A stretch of DNA of 64,000 nucleotides from Nocardioides solisilvae (GCF_003194625.1 NZ_QHKX01000001.1:310001-374000), one strand, 5' to 3'. Positions 1 through 8,709 are shown, counted from the stretch's first letter. Numbers and translations are program-made. Notes: a model not told the origin generated them from the letters alone.

Positions 1-387
1 GCCGCGGTGGCGCGCGCTCGCCCCGGCACGGTCCCGGAGCGGTACGACGTCCGCGACCTGGTCCTGGGCGGGGTCGCCGCCCACAAGCTCACGCGCCTCC
101 TGTCGAAGTCGTCGGTGGCGAGCCCGCTGCGGGCGCCCTTCGTCACCTTCGAGGAGCCGGCGGGGTCGGGCGAGCACGTCGAGCGCCCGCGCGACGACGG
201 GCACGTCCGGCACACGGTCGGGGAGCTGCTGACGTGCCCGTTCTGCCTGGGCGTCTGGGTGAGCACGGCGTACGTCGCGGGGCTGACCTTCGCCCCGCGC
301 GCGAGCCGGGCTGGCGCGGCGGTGATGGTGGTCGTCTCGCTGTCGGACTTCCTCCAGCACGCCTACGCGCGGGTGCGTTCGGACTGA
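1..387 (+). CDS. DUF1360 membrane protein, 5' end probably outside the window
   Basis: The reading frame is open to the left edge; the first start codon inside the window is GTG at 7 (126 aa), but the true start may lie upstream. The sequence fits DUF1360 proteins: a KLTRLLSK segment, SPLRAPF, then the conserved GELLTCPFCLGVWVST stretch with its CPFC pair, and a hydrophobic C-terminal half with probably two membrane segments. DUF1360 has no established function; related proteins occur in Bacillus spores and widely in actinobacteria. Family assignment is by motif recognition. Confidence 0.8.
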   Translation, partial: AAVARARPGTVPERYDVRDLVLGGVAAHKLTRLLSKSSVASPLRAPFVTFEEPAGSGEHVERPRDDGHVRHTVGELLTCPFCLGVWVSTAYVAGLTFAPRASRAGAAVMVVVSLSDFLQHAYARVRSD

Positions 388-444
388 GGCACGCGGTTCC
401 ACTTTGCGGATTCCCGCCCACTGGGCGGGCCGGACAGGCTTCAC

Positions 445-465
445 TGTGCACCAGCCCAGTGCACA
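445..465. promoter_or_regulatory. Inverted repeat TGTGCAC-N7-GTGCACA upstream of the 516 gene
   Basis: Two perfect 7-base arms (445-451 and 459-465) with a 7-base spacer lie about 50 bp before the start at 516. A tighter GC hairpin (CCCGCCC/GGGCGGG) lies just before it, near 416-432, and could terminate the upstream gene. The spaced dyad has the geometry of a dimeric regulator site. There is no direct evidence of function. Confidence 0.3.
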
Positions 466-515
466 CGAGCCCATGGGGGGACTCGACGCACCCGACCGAG
501 GACGCCACTGCCGCC

Positions 516-1223
516 ATGACCGAGACACCGCCGCCCAGCTGGAGGGACGTCGCCAACGGCCGCTTCGAGGTCGACCCGAAGCCGCTGCCGACCTACGACG
601 ACGAGCCGGTCACCCAGCCCCTCGCCGCAGCCCCCGCCGCCGCCCCGGTCCCGGCACCGGACCAGGAGGCCCACGGGGGCTCCGGTCGCACCGTGGCCGC
701 GGTCCTCGTGACCGCGCTGGTCGCGGGCGGCGCCGGCTTCGCGGTGGGCACCCTCGACCCGCTCGGCCTGCAGGACGACGACTCCGACCTGCGCGCCGCC
801 GAGCTGAGCTCCCGCGACGCCGACCTGGCCGGGCGCGAGCAGGCCCTCACCGAGGAGCAGCAGGAGCTGGCCAAGGCGCAGCGCAAGCTGCGCAAGCGCG
901 AGCGCAAGGCCACGGCGCGGGCCAAGGCCCTGGACGGACGGGCGGCCGCCGTGCAGGCCGCCGAGCAGGCGCTCGCGGAGCAGGAGGCCCTGGCCGACAG
1001 CGTCGTCGGCGACGGCGTCTTCGAGGTCGGCGTCGACGTGGCCCCCGGCACCTGGACGTCCTCGGGCGGCAGCGACAGCTGCACCTGGGTGGTGCGGACG
1101 GCGGAGGACGGCGGCGACGTCGTCACCGAGGAGTCCGTCGCCGGCGGCGCCGCGGCCGAGGTGACCCTGGCCGACGACCTCTTCTTCGAGACCTCGGGCT
1201 GCGGCGACTGGTCGCTCGGCTAG
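516..1223 (+). CDS. Membrane-anchored coiled-coil protein, unknown function
   Basis: The ATG at 516 gives 235 aa. Residues 1-56 are Pro/Ala-rich and probably cytoplasmic, 59-80 form one transmembrane helix, and 95-160 form a charged Glu/Lys/Arg coiled coil. The C-terminal 70 residues form an outside beta-domain with the pattern GVFEVGVDVAPGTW and two cysteines. That C-terminal pattern (VGxDxxPGTW followed by CxW) recurs in actinobacterial exported proteins of unknown function. The longer frame upstream of 516 has shadow composition, so this start was chosen. The 3' end overlaps by 4 bp the stop of the convergent permease gene. Confidence 0.75.
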   Translation: MTETPPPSWRDVANGRFEVDPKPLPTYDDEPVTQPLAAAPAAAPVPAPDQEAHGGSGRTVAAVLVTALVAGGAGFAVGTLDPLGLQDDDSDLRAAELSSRDADLAGREQALTEEQQELAKAQRKLRKRERKATARAKALDGRAAAVQAAEQALAEQEALADSVVGDGVFEVGVDVAPGTWTSSGGSDSCTWVVRTAEDGGDVVTEESVAGGAAAEVTLADDLFFETSGCGDWSLG

Positions 1224-2577
1224 GCGAAGAGCGAGACCACCAGCACCAGCGGGAGCGAGACCAGGGACGCCACCGAGGTGGCGACCGTCAGGGTCTTGAG
1301 CGTGCCCTGGGTCGAGAGGCCGAGCAGCCCCTTGAACATCCAGAAGAAGTTGCTGTTGACCTGGAGCGCGAACATCGCGCCTGAGGCGATCGCGAGCCCG
1401 ACCGCCACCGGGGCCACCTCGAGCTGGCCGAGGATCGGGGCGATGATCCCCGCCGCCGCGATCGCCGCGACCGAGACCGACCCGATCGCCAGGTGGAGCA
1501 GGGCCGCGACGAACCAGGCGAGCAGGATCGTCGCCACGACCGGGGCGCCGGTGTCGGCGGAGAAGAGGTCCGCCAGCACGTCGCCCAGGTCGGTCGCGCC
1601 GATCACCGCGCCCAGCGAGCCGCCGACGCCGGTGATCAGCAGGATCTCGCCGGTCGTGTGGAACCCCTCCTCCATCGCCCGCCGGGTGGGGCCGGTGCCG
1701 AGCGTCGCCCGCGAGAGCACGTAGGCGGCGACGAGGCCGACGAAGAGCGCGAGGACGGCGTTGCCCAGGAAGGCGATCAGCGGCGTCGAGAAGTCGAACA
1801 GGTCGGCGAAGGCGCCGAAGGCGATCATGACCAGCGGCACCAGGATCGGCAGCAGCAGCACCAGCAGCGGCAGCTGGCGCCGGGTGGCGACGTGCTCGGC
1901 GTGGTCGGCCTCCGCCTCGGCCTCCGCCTCGTCGAGCTCCTCGGCGCCCTCCTCGTCGGCGTCGGGCTTCCAGTAGCGGCTGCGCAGCAGCAGGCGCATC
2001 AGCCACGTGGTGACCAGCGCGGTGACCGGACCGAGCACGATGCCGTAGACCAGCCACAGGCCGAGCGAGACGTCGAGCAGCCCGGCGATCGAGATCGCCG
2101 CCAGGCCCGGGATGACGAAGACGTAGCCGGCGAAGATGCCCGCCCCAGCGCGGAGGCGAAGAGCGGCAGGCCGTGCGGCCCGAGCCGCGGGGCGGCCGAG
2201 CGGGCGACCGGCGCGGCGAGCACGACCTGGACGTCGACGTAGATCGACGGCAGCACCGTCGAGAGCATCGCCGACAGCGCGTAGGGCAGGCGGGTGGCCC
2301 CGACGACGCGGACCAGCACCGCGACCAGCCGGCGGAACGCGCCCGCCTGCTGCAGCAGCGACCCGATCAGCACGCCGAACCCGATGAGCAGGCCGACCTC
2401 GGCCATGATCTCGCCGAAGCCGGTCGCGACCGCCTCCACCGTGCCCTGCAGCCCGACCCCGCCCGCGAGGCCGAGGTAGAGGGAGGCGACGATCAGGGAG
2501 ATCACCGGGTCGACCTTGAACCGGATGATGAGACCGATCGCGAGGACGATCGCGACGGCGGTGTGGAGGGCGATCAT
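1220..2577 (-). pseudogene. GntP-family gluconate/organic acid permease, frameshifted
   Basis: Two adjacent frames together make one GntP-type permease of about 450 aa, the usual family length. The N-terminal part starts at ATG 2577 (MIALHTAV) and has the motifs GLLIGFGVLIGSLLQQ and TVLPSIYVDVQVVL. Near 2145 the protein continues one frame over with AGIFAGYVFVIPG and runs through the remaining membrane helices to the stop at 1220. On the minus strand the junction reads CTGGGGCGGGC; one extra base, for example CTGGGCGCGGGC, would restore the frame. The lesion sits in a G-run, so a sequencing error is a real alternative. An acidic loop (residues about 185-215) splits the C-terminal half. Family members are proton symporters for gluconate or related sugar acids; the substrate here is unknown. 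Confidence 0.8.
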
Positions 2578-2638
2578 GCTCCCCCGTGCCCCGGGAGGGC
2601 GCGGGGGATGCGACGACACGGGGAACGAGGGGGACGAC

Positions 2639-3190
2639 GTGCGGCTGGACGAGATCGACGTGGAACCGGCGCTGCGCGAGCGCCTGGCGGCCGGCGGGCA
2701 CACCACGCAGGTGTGGCCCGTCCTGGACAACGGGAGACCCGGCGTCCTGCAGGTCCGCGACGGCGCGCTCGTCGTCTTCACCGGGCGGGGCGACCACGTC
2801 TTCCGGTGGTCCGAGACCTACCGCGTGCGAGCCGAGGCCGACTGGGTGGGGGTCCTCGCTGCGGATGCCCCGGTCCTGCGCCGCTTCGGACTGGTCTCCT
2901 CCGCCCACGGCACGCAGATCCTCGAGGCCGTGGGACGGGCCGGCGGTCCGCTGGCCGAACCCGAGCCGAGCCCGGGAGCGCGGGCGCGGAACGCGCTCGG
3001 ACTCTCCCTCCTCGGCGGGTTCCTCCTCCAGCTCGCCGCCGTCCTCGTGCTGGCGGTCTCCCCCACGCCCTCGGGCCAGCTGTTCGGCGTGCTGGTCGGC
3101 GCCGCCGGCGGCCTGCTGCTGCTCCTCGGCGTCATCGGTTGGGGCGTCGTGCTCGGGTTGAGGGTCGCGCGCGACGAAGGGTCAGCCTGA
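2639..3190 (+). CDS. Conserved membrane protein, unknown function
   Basis: GTG at 2639 is preferred because a strong GAGGGGG lies 5 nt upstream. It gives 183 aa; the frame upstream of it overlaps the divergent permease start. The first 115 residues are soluble (VWPVLDNG, VLQVRDGALVVFTGRGDH, VFRWSETYRV). Two transmembrane helices follow at about 120-143 and 148-176. The layout resembles a small membrane-tethered sensor or regulator, but no family is recognised. It is divergent from the GntP gene with about 60 bp between starts. Confidence 0.65.
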   Translation: MRLDEIDVEPALRERLAAGGHTTQVWPVLDNGRPGVLQVRDGALVVFTGRGDHVFRWSETYRVRAEADWVGVLAADAPVLRRFGLVSSAHGTQILEAVGRAGGPLAEPEPSPGARARNALGLSLLGGFLLQLAAVLVLAVSPTPSGQLFGVLVGAAGGLLLLLGVIGWGVVLGLRVARDEGSA

Positions 3191-3288
3191 CGAGGTGCTG
3201 CCGCGCGGCTCGGGCTGGGGTGACACCAGGCCTCGGCGGGTACGGGTCGGGGTCCAGAGCGTGTCCGTCCAGCGACGAGGAGAGTGCC

Positions 3289-3525
3289 ATGGCTGCCTGC
3301 GAGGTCTGCGGCAACGACTACGACAAGAGCTTCGAGGTGACGGCCGCGGGCCAGACCCACACCTTCGACAGCTTCGAGTGCGCGATCCACCTGATGGCGC
3401 CCATCTGCGAGCACTGCGGCTGCAAGGTGATCGGCCACGGCACCGAGGTCGACGGTCACTTCTACTGCTGCGCGCACTGCGCCCGGCACGCTCACGAGGG
3501 ATCGACCGTCGCCGATCGGGAGTGA
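3289..3525 (+). CDS. Small cysteine-rich metal-binding protein, metallothionein-like
   Basis: This 78-residue protein starts at ATG 3289 after GAGGAGAG. It has two cysteine modules: CEVCG near the N-terminus, and CEHCGCK ... YCCAHCARHAH at residues 44-71. The spacing and the YCCAHCA ending resemble the bacterial metallothionein/SmtA zinc site, but the N-terminal half (HTFDSFECAIH) is like a treble-clef zinc ribbon. The cysteines and histidines would bind Zn or Cu in the cytoplasm. Very similar small proteins are common in actinobacteria. Whether it stores, buffers or only structurally binds metal cannot be told from sequence. Confidence 0.75.
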   Translation: MAACEVCGNDYDKSFEVTAAGQTHTFDSFECAIHLMAPICEHCGCKVIGHGTEVDGHFYCCAHCARHAHEGSTVADRE

Positions 3526-3531
3526 AGCCCG

Positions 3532-5064
3532 TCAGCCTGCCAGGAGGCGGAGGAAGCGTTCCTCACGCGGGCTGTGGGTGAGGCGGTTCGGGCCGGTGTC
3601 GGGTGGTACGCGTGGGTGCTGGTCGAGGTGGCGTGTGCCGGTGTGGTCGACGAGGTAAAGGGTGCCGTGGGGGTCGCGCCAGAGGTAGATGCCGGGGAAG
3701 GGTTGGTGGACGTCCCAGTCGCCGTGGGTCTTGATCCGGTGGTGGAAGCGGGTCAGGGGGCTGTAGTTCCCGATGCGTGACTGGCCCGGTGTGCCTGGGT
3801 CGAAGGGGATGGTGTGGTCCAGGTCGTGGGCGTCGGGGTCGGTGTTGGTGGCGAAGGGGAAGACGTCGGCGGGGGTGAGGACCTGCACCGCGCGGCGGTG
3901 GGAGTCGGGGACCTCGTAGGAGTCGACCGGGGCCTGGCCCTCGATGCCCTGGACGGGGCGGATGGTGAACGCGGCGTCGCCGAGCCACCGGCGGACCCAG
4001 TCGGCGGTGACCGGGCCGACGCCGGGCAGGCGGAGGATCCCGGTGCCGGGCTCGTCGCAGGCACACGCCGGGGCGTAGGTGTGGACGATCAGGGTGACCT
4101 GGGGCAGCACCCTGGCCCAGTCGATGACCGGCTTGGCGCCGGTGCGCGCAGGTTCGTCGTGTGCCTGACCCTGTCCCGACTCTTCCTCCTCGGGCGTGGC
4201 GGGGGCTGGGGGGTCGGCGGGGCGGTCCTTCCACTGGGTGAAGGCGGTGACGAGCTCGGTGGCGAGGTGGGGGTTGGCCAGGACCGCGAGCGCCTTGACC
4301 CGGCGGTGGTCGACCGGGTCGGGGTCGCCCAGGGCGGCGAGGATGTCGGCGATCCAGGCGACCCGGGCGTCCAGCACGGCGATGATCGCGGCGGGGCCGC
4401 GGACGTAGAACCCGCGCATCCCGTGCTCGGTCGACCGGGTGCGCTTGGCGAACTGGTCGGTGGCGGCCCGGCGCTCCCGCTCGGCGGTGGCCTCGGGGTC
4501 GGCGGCCGCGACCGCGGCCTCGACCAGGGTCTCGAACCGGGACCAGGGGATCCGCCCGTCGGCGGACTCGACGACCCGAGAGTCGACGTAGCCGGCCTGG
4601 TCGGGGGTCAGGTCGCGGGTGCGGCGGGCCACGTGGCGGGCGTAGGAGGCACGGACCTCCAGGGCCTGCACCCGGGCCCACAACCGCGGGAGCCGGATCA
4701 GCAGGTCCAGCGCGTCACCGATCAGCGAGGCACCGGCGTACGGGCTGATCCCGAGCCGGGCGGCCAGGTCGGCGCAGCAGAACTCCGCAACCCGCGGGGT
4801 GCCCAGCCCGCCGTAGCGGCGGGCCCGCTCCCGCCCCGGGAGCCGGGACGCGGCCGGGTCGAGGGTCTCGGGGTTGTTGAGCACCGCGTGCTGGACCGCG
4901 ATCCGCAGCTCGTGGACCTCCAGCTCACGGCGGGCCCGCGACACCTGGGCGGCGTGGTCGAGCAGCCGCGCCTGCGACAGCTCCTCCAGCACCACACGCG
5001 TGGCCGCACCCCCGAGATCCATGACCCCAGTCAAGCCGTCACCACCGACAATCCTGCCCCGCAC
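3532..5064 (-). CDS. DUF222 / 13E12-family protein with C-terminal HNH nuclease motif
   Basis: The 510-aa frame starts at 5064; a second in-frame ATG at 5022 (MDLGG) is also plausible. The N-terminal about 300 residues are the helical DUF222 domain typical of 13E12 proteins, followed by a Pro/Glu-rich linker. The C-terminus carries an HNH-type site: DLDHTIPFDPG, an Asn in GNYSPLTRFHHR, then IKTHGDW. These genes are multi-copy in high-GC actinobacteria, and their role (DNA endonuclease, mobile-element relic or repair) is not settled. No repeats or partner genes flank it, so mobility is not supported here. Confidence 0.88.
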   Translation of the reverse strand: MRGRIVGGDGLTGVMDLGGAATRVVLEELSQARLLDHAAQVSRARRELEVHELRIAVQHAVLNNPETLDPAASRLPGRERARRYGGLGTPRVAEFCCADLAARLGISPYAGASLIGDALDLLIRLPRLWARVQALEVRASYARHVARRTRDLTPDQAGYVDSRVVESADGRIPWSRFETLVEAAVAAADPEATAERERRAATDQFAKRTRSTEHGMRGFYVRGPAAIIAVLDARVAWIADILAALGDPDPVDHRRVKALAVLANPHLATELVTAFTQWKDRPADPPAPATPEEEESGQGQAHDEPARTGAKPVIDWARVLPQVTLIVHTYAPACACDEPGTGILRLPGVGPVTADWVRRWLGDAAFTIRPVQGIEGQAPVDSYEVPDSHRRAVQVLTPADVFPFATNTDPDAHDLDHTIPFDPGTPGQSRIGNYSPLTRFHHRIKTHGDWDVHQPFPGIYLWRDPHGTLYLVDHTGTRHLDQHPRVPPDTGPNRLTHSPREERFLRLLAG

Positions 5065-5107
5065 AGCGCCTCCGTCCCGGACAGTGGATGCACGTGCGAA
5101 AAAGTCG

Positions 5108-5601
5108 TCAGTCGACCACTCCGAGGTCGTAGCCGGCGATCACCAGCTGCACCCTGTCCCGCACGGCGAGCTTCTCGAGCAGCCTGCCGACGTGCGTCTT
5201 CACCGTGCTCTCGCTGAGGTGCAGCTCCGCGCAGATCTCGCCGTTCGTCGCGCCGCGGGCGACCAGCGCGAGGACCTCGACCTCCCGCGCCGTGAGCCGC
5301 CCGAACGCCGCCAGCCGCGCGGGCGACGGCTGTCGGCCGAGCTGGCGGTCGACGAGGCGACGGGTGACGCTCGTCGACAGCTGGAGCTCGCCGGCGTGGA
5401 CGGCCAGCACCGACTCCACCAGTCGGTGCCGCGGCAGGTCCTTGAGCAGGAAACCGCTGGCCCCGGCGCGGAGGGCGGCCGTCACCAGCTCGTCCTCGTC
5501 GAAGGTGGTGAGCACGACGACCCGGGTGGGGGCCGGTCGGTCGGCGAGCAGCTGACGGGTCGCCTCGATCCCGTCCCGGGCGCCGTCACAATCGGCCCAC
5601 C
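5108..5601 (-). pseudogene. NarL/FixJ response regulator, lacking the first half of its receiver
   Basis: The recognisable protein begins at DGIEATRQLL, which in NarL-type regulators lies just after the phosphoacceptor aspartate. It continues through the end of the receiver (VVVLTTFDEDELV, GASGFLLKD) and a complete LuxR-type HTH (LTAREVEVLALVARGATNGEI, LSESTVKTHVGRLLEKL). Roughly the first 55-60 residues, including the acidic pocket and the phosphorylated Asp, are missing. Upstream sequence runs directly into the truncated kinase, so one deletion appears to have removed the kinase end and the regulator start. A normal family member is about 215 aa; an intact DNA-binding domain could still be made if a start codon is used. 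Confidence 0.8.
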
Positions 5602-6624
5602 GTCGCGACGGGGTCGAGGGAGGCGGTGGCCGTCGGTCACCCGCTCCCCGGAGGCGACCGGGCCCGGGTCCCGCACCTCGAGGTCGACCCGGTCGGGCCG
5701 GCACGCGAGGGTCACCCGCGCGGAGCTGGCGCCGCTGTGCTTCACGACGTTGGTCAAGGCCTCCCGGACGACCCGGAAGAGGTCGCGCGAGAGCGCCTCG
5801 GGCACCGTCCCGGGGTCGCCGACCAGGTCGACGGCGACGTCGAGACCGGAGTCGGTGAGGACGCCGGCGAGCACCGGCAGCTCAGCCAGGGTGCCGCCTC
5901 CCGACCCCTCCCCCGGCGACCGCAGCACCCGCAGCGTCGACCGCAGGTCGGCCAGGCCTCGCCGGCCGGCGTCGCCCACGCGTCGTACGGCGGCACGCGC
6001 GGCCTCCGGGTCGTCGGGCAGCGCCGCCACGGCAACCTCCGACTGCACCACCGTGACCATCAGCGTGTGCGCGACCGAGTCGTGCAGGTCCCGGGAGAGC
6101 CGCATCCGCTCTGTGGCCACGGCGAGCCGCACCGAGGCGTCCCGCTCCCGGGCCAGCGCCTCGTTGAGCCGACGCAGGTCCTCGGCCTGGGTCGCCAGCA
6201 CGTGGACGACGCGCCCGGCACCGGTCGCCGCCGCCACGTAGAAGGAGGGGATCAGCGCCTCCCCCGGGGTCTCCACCAGGTCGGCCAAGGTCGCCGCGAC
6301 GATGCCCACCAGCAACAGCGCGGCTCCGCCGCACACCCGCCCCCAGCCGGTCGCCCACCGCCCGGCCACCCAGGCCGCAGTGAGCACCGCGACGAACGAG
6401 CCGAAGTGCAGGCCCCCGCCGACCGCCACCTGGACCTGCAGCGCCAGCGCCACCGTGGCGGCGACCGCCACCGGCCACCGACGCCGCACCGCCAGCGGCA
6501 GCGCGAGCGCCAGCGCCAGGTCGGGGTCGGCCGCGGCCGACCCGCCCGGGAGGGTCTCGCCCGTGGCATGACCTGAGCCTAGGGCCGACGGCACCCTGAC
6601 GGCTCGTACCGCGGTACCACGCAC
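5482..6624 (-). pseudogene. NarL-type sensor histidine kinase, truncated in its ATPase domain
   Basis: The frame carries several membrane segments (about residues 35-135), a HisKA_3 dimerisation domain with the phospho-His motif LSRDLHDSVAHTL, and the first part of the HATPase domain including the N-box FRVVREALTNVVKHS. It then breaks after VRDPGPVASGERVTDGH, where the GxGLxGMxER box should follow, and ends in about 45 unrelated residues. The N-terminus is also odd: a good TAGGCT box sits 6 nt before an ATG at 6569 that is out of frame with the kinase, and the first membrane helix seems absent. It would have formed an operon with the downstream regulator. Without the G boxes ATP binding should fail. 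Confidence 0.78.
6576..6581 (-). promoter_or_regulatory. -10-like TAGGCT box, 6 nt before an ATG at 6569
   Basis: On the minus strand TAGGCT is followed by six bases and then ATG (6569). This is the spacing seen in actinobacterial leaderless transcripts. The ATG is in a different frame from the kinase homology, hinting at a further small lesion between 6569 and about 6530. Confidence 0.35.
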
Positions 6625-6637
6625 GGCGTACCGCGGG
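6605..6637. promoter_or_regulatory. Palindrome GTACCGCGGTAC plus repeated half-site, probable operator
   Basis: A perfect 12-bp palindrome, GTACCGCGGTAC, lies at 6606-6617. A second copy of CGTACCGCGG lies at 6627-6636, 22 bp (about two helical turns) away on the same strand face. The repeats lie between the two-component genes and the divergent membrane-protein gene at 6738, where an autoregulating LuxR-type response regulator would bind. Function is inferred from position and symmetry. Confidence 0.5.
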
Positions 6638-6737
6638 CGGAGCGGATCGGGACCGTCGGGCGGTGCCAGGGGCCCGGCGTGGGCGGCAGGCTCGCAGCAC
6701 CACCCGACGCAGCACCCACCGCACCCAGGAGACCGCC

Positions 6738-7355
6738 GTGACTCAGCTTGCCCCGACCACGACCCCGGCCCACCTGCCCGACGACGACCTGGTCCGCGGC
6801 GCCGGCCAGGCCTCGCTCGCGGGTGGACTGCTGGGCGCCGCCTCCCTCGTCGGTGTCCTGGTCGGTGAGACCACGCAGGGCGCCGACTTCATGGCGACCG
6901 GCGCCGCCGAGCTCGCGGGGTGGGCCGGCTTCGCCTCGGCCTGCCTGCTGCTGCTCGGGCTGGTCGGCCTCGCCGTGCGGCACGGTACGGCGCTCGGCCG
7001 AGGCGGGCGCGCCGCGCTGGCGGTCGCCGTCCTCGCCGGGAGCGTCGTCACAGCGTCGGCCAGCACCCTGGCGCTGATGGTGCCCGACCTGGCGGTCCGC
7101 GCCCCCGAGGTGACCACCGACCCGCCCGTCGCCGTCCCTGCCTCGTTCATCCTCGGCGGACTGGTGCTCGGCGTCGCGGGGCTCGTGCTGGCGAACCGGT
7201 TTCGCCGCGCGGCCGTGGCACCGCGCTGGAGCACCACCCTGTTCTCCGTGGCCTCGGTGGTGGCGATCCTGCCGCTGCCGTCGCGCTACTTCCTGCTGGC
7301 GCTCGCCGTCGGCGCCGTGCTCGTGGCGACGGCCCGCGAGGAGACCGGGGCCTGA
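6738..7355 (+). CDS. Polytopic membrane protein, unknown function
   Basis: GTG at 6738 is chosen because AGGAG lies just upstream; the protein is 205 aa. Hydropathy suggests six transmembrane helices after a 25-residue polar start: GGLLGAASLVGVLVG, FASACLLLLGLVGLAV, AVAVLAGSVVTASASTLALM, ASFILGGLVLGVAGLVL, LFSVASVVAILPL and YFLLALAVGAVLVA. No family was recognised. It is divergent from the damaged NarL-type two-component genes and shares the repeat-bearing intergenic region, so it was probably that system's target. Its stop abuts the stop of the convergent WS/DGAT gene. Confidence 0.65.
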   Translation: MTQLAPTTTPAHLPDDDLVRGAGQASLAGGLLGAASLVGVLVGETTQGADFMATGAAELAGWAGFASACLLLLGLVGLAVRHGTALGRGGRAALAVAVLAGSVVTASASTLALMVPDLAVRAPEVTTDPPVAVPASFILGGLVLGVAGLVLANRFRRAAVAPRWSTTLFSVASVVAILPLPSRYFLLALAVGAVLVATAREETGA

Positions 7356-7359
7356 GGCC

Positions 7360-8709
7360 TCACGTGTCGCCTGGTCCCTCCCCCGCCACGACGGCCTCGG
7401 TCAGGGCGTCGAGCTCCTCGTCGAAGGCCGCCACCAGCAGCTCGGGCGTCGGGACCACCCGGGCGTCGACCTTGAAGCCGATCCGCACGGTCCCGGCGTA
7501 GCTGTAGATGCAGACGCCGAGTGTCTGGCGCCCCGACCCCGGGACCCAGCCGAGCACTCCCGCCACCTTGCGGCCGGCGAGGTAGCGGGGCTCCCGCGGG
7601 CCGGCGACGTTGGTCGTGACCCCGACCGCCTTGGCCGCGAAGAAGTCGACGAAGGGCCGCTCGATCGCGTGCAGGTAGCCGATGCCCTCCGCCACCGCCG
7701 AGGTGATCACGCTCTCCGGGGAGTGCTTGATGCTGGTCATCCGGCGGTTCACCTCGCGAAGCCGCTCGAGCGGCTCCAGCTCCCCGGTGGGGAGGTGGAG
7801 CAGGACCAGCGCGAACTTGTTGCCCAGCTCCCGGGGCAGCGGCCGGTCCAGCGGCCGCAGGTTCACCGGGACCATGGTGGTCAGGTGCTCCACCACCTGC
7901 CCCCGGGTGTCCAGGTAGCGCGCCAGCGCGCCCGAGAGGGCGGCGACCAGGACGTCGTTCACCGTCGCGTCGGTCGCACGGCTGATCCGCTTGACCTCGT
8001 CGATCCCCCGCGGCTGCGACCACGTGAGTCGCTTGGCAGGCCCGGGCTTCCCGTTGAGCACCGAGCGCGGCAGCGCGTCGAGGAGCACCTTCTGCGCCAC
8101 CTGGACGCTCCGCACCCCGAGCACCGGGAGACCGGGCAGGGACAGCACGCCGCGCACCGCACCCGACAGCAGGGAGGGCCGCTCGCCGCCCGGCCGCCCG
8201 GGCTCCGGTGCCGGCTCCGGCGCGGGCGCGTCGGGGTCCGGGTCGGTGAGGGTCATCATCACCTGCGCCAGCGCGATCCCGTCGGCCATCGCGTGGTGGA
8301 AGCGGCTGAGCACCACCGAGCCGCCCCGGTAGCCGTCGACGAACCACATCTCCCACAGCGGCCGGTCCCGGTCGAGCGGGCGACTCACCTTCTTCTCCAG
8401 GAAGGCCTGGAGCCGGGCGTCGTCCCCCGGCGCCCGCAGCCGCGCGTGGTGCACGTGCCGGCTCAGCCGGAAGTCGGGGTCGTCCTCCCACGAGGGCAGA
8501 ACCCACGGCCAGGACGACTCCACGGGGCGCTGCCGGAAGACCGGGTAGGTGGCGACGAGGCGCTCCTCCAGCACCTTGCGCACCTCGGCCCAGTCGAGCG
8601 GCTCGTCGGTCCACATGATCGCGTCGATCACCATGAGCTGGCTGTCGAGGTCGGCGCCGAGCCACATGGCGTCGGCACCGCTCATCTGGCGGCGGTTCCC
8701 GTTGCTCAC
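7360..8709 (-). CDS. Wax ester synthase / diacylglycerol acyltransferase (WS/DGAT)
   Basis: The 449-aa protein has the WS/DGAT order: MSGADAMW at the start, RPLWEMWFVDGY, the catalytic HHxxxDG motif (FHHAMADG, His138-His139 and Asp143), the central VNDVLVAALSGAL segment, and PREPRYLAGRKV near the end. Family enzymes transfer an acyl group from acyl-CoA to a fatty alcohol or diacylglycerol, giving wax esters or triacylglycerol at the membrane or lipid-body surface. GTG at 8709 overlaps the upstream stop (GTGA) with GGAGGAGG just before it, so it is translationally coupled to the reductase-like gene. The operon suggests wax ester formation from locally made alcohol, but diacylglycerol remains possible as acceptor. 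Confidence 0.92.
   Translation of the reverse strand: MSNGNRRQMSGADAMWLGADLDSQLMVIDAIMWTDEPLDWAEVRKVLEERLVATYPVFRQRPVESSWPWVLPSWEDDPDFRLSRHVHHARLRAPGDDARLQAFLEKKVSRPLDRDRPLWEMWFVDGYRGGSVVLSRFHHAMADGIALAQVMMTLTDPDPDAPAPEPAPEPGRPGGERPSLLSGAVRGVLSLPGLPVLGVRSVQVAQKVLLDALPRSVLNGKPGPAKRLTWSQPRGIDEVKRISRATDATVNDVLVAALSGALARYLDTRGQVVEHLTTMVPVNLRPLDRPLPRELGNKFALVLLHLPTGELEPLERLREVNRRMTSIKHSPESVITSAVAEGIGYLHAIERPFVDFFAAKAVGVTTNVAGPREPRYLAGRKVAGVLGWVPGSGRQTLGVCIYSYAGTVRIGFKVDARVVPTPELLVAAFDEELDALTEAVVAGEGPGDT

Noticed and set aside
3532..5064. DUF222/HNH gene as a homing or transposable element
   Set aside because: No flanking repeats, target-site duplication or partner transposase; this gene family is simply multi-copy in actinobacteria.
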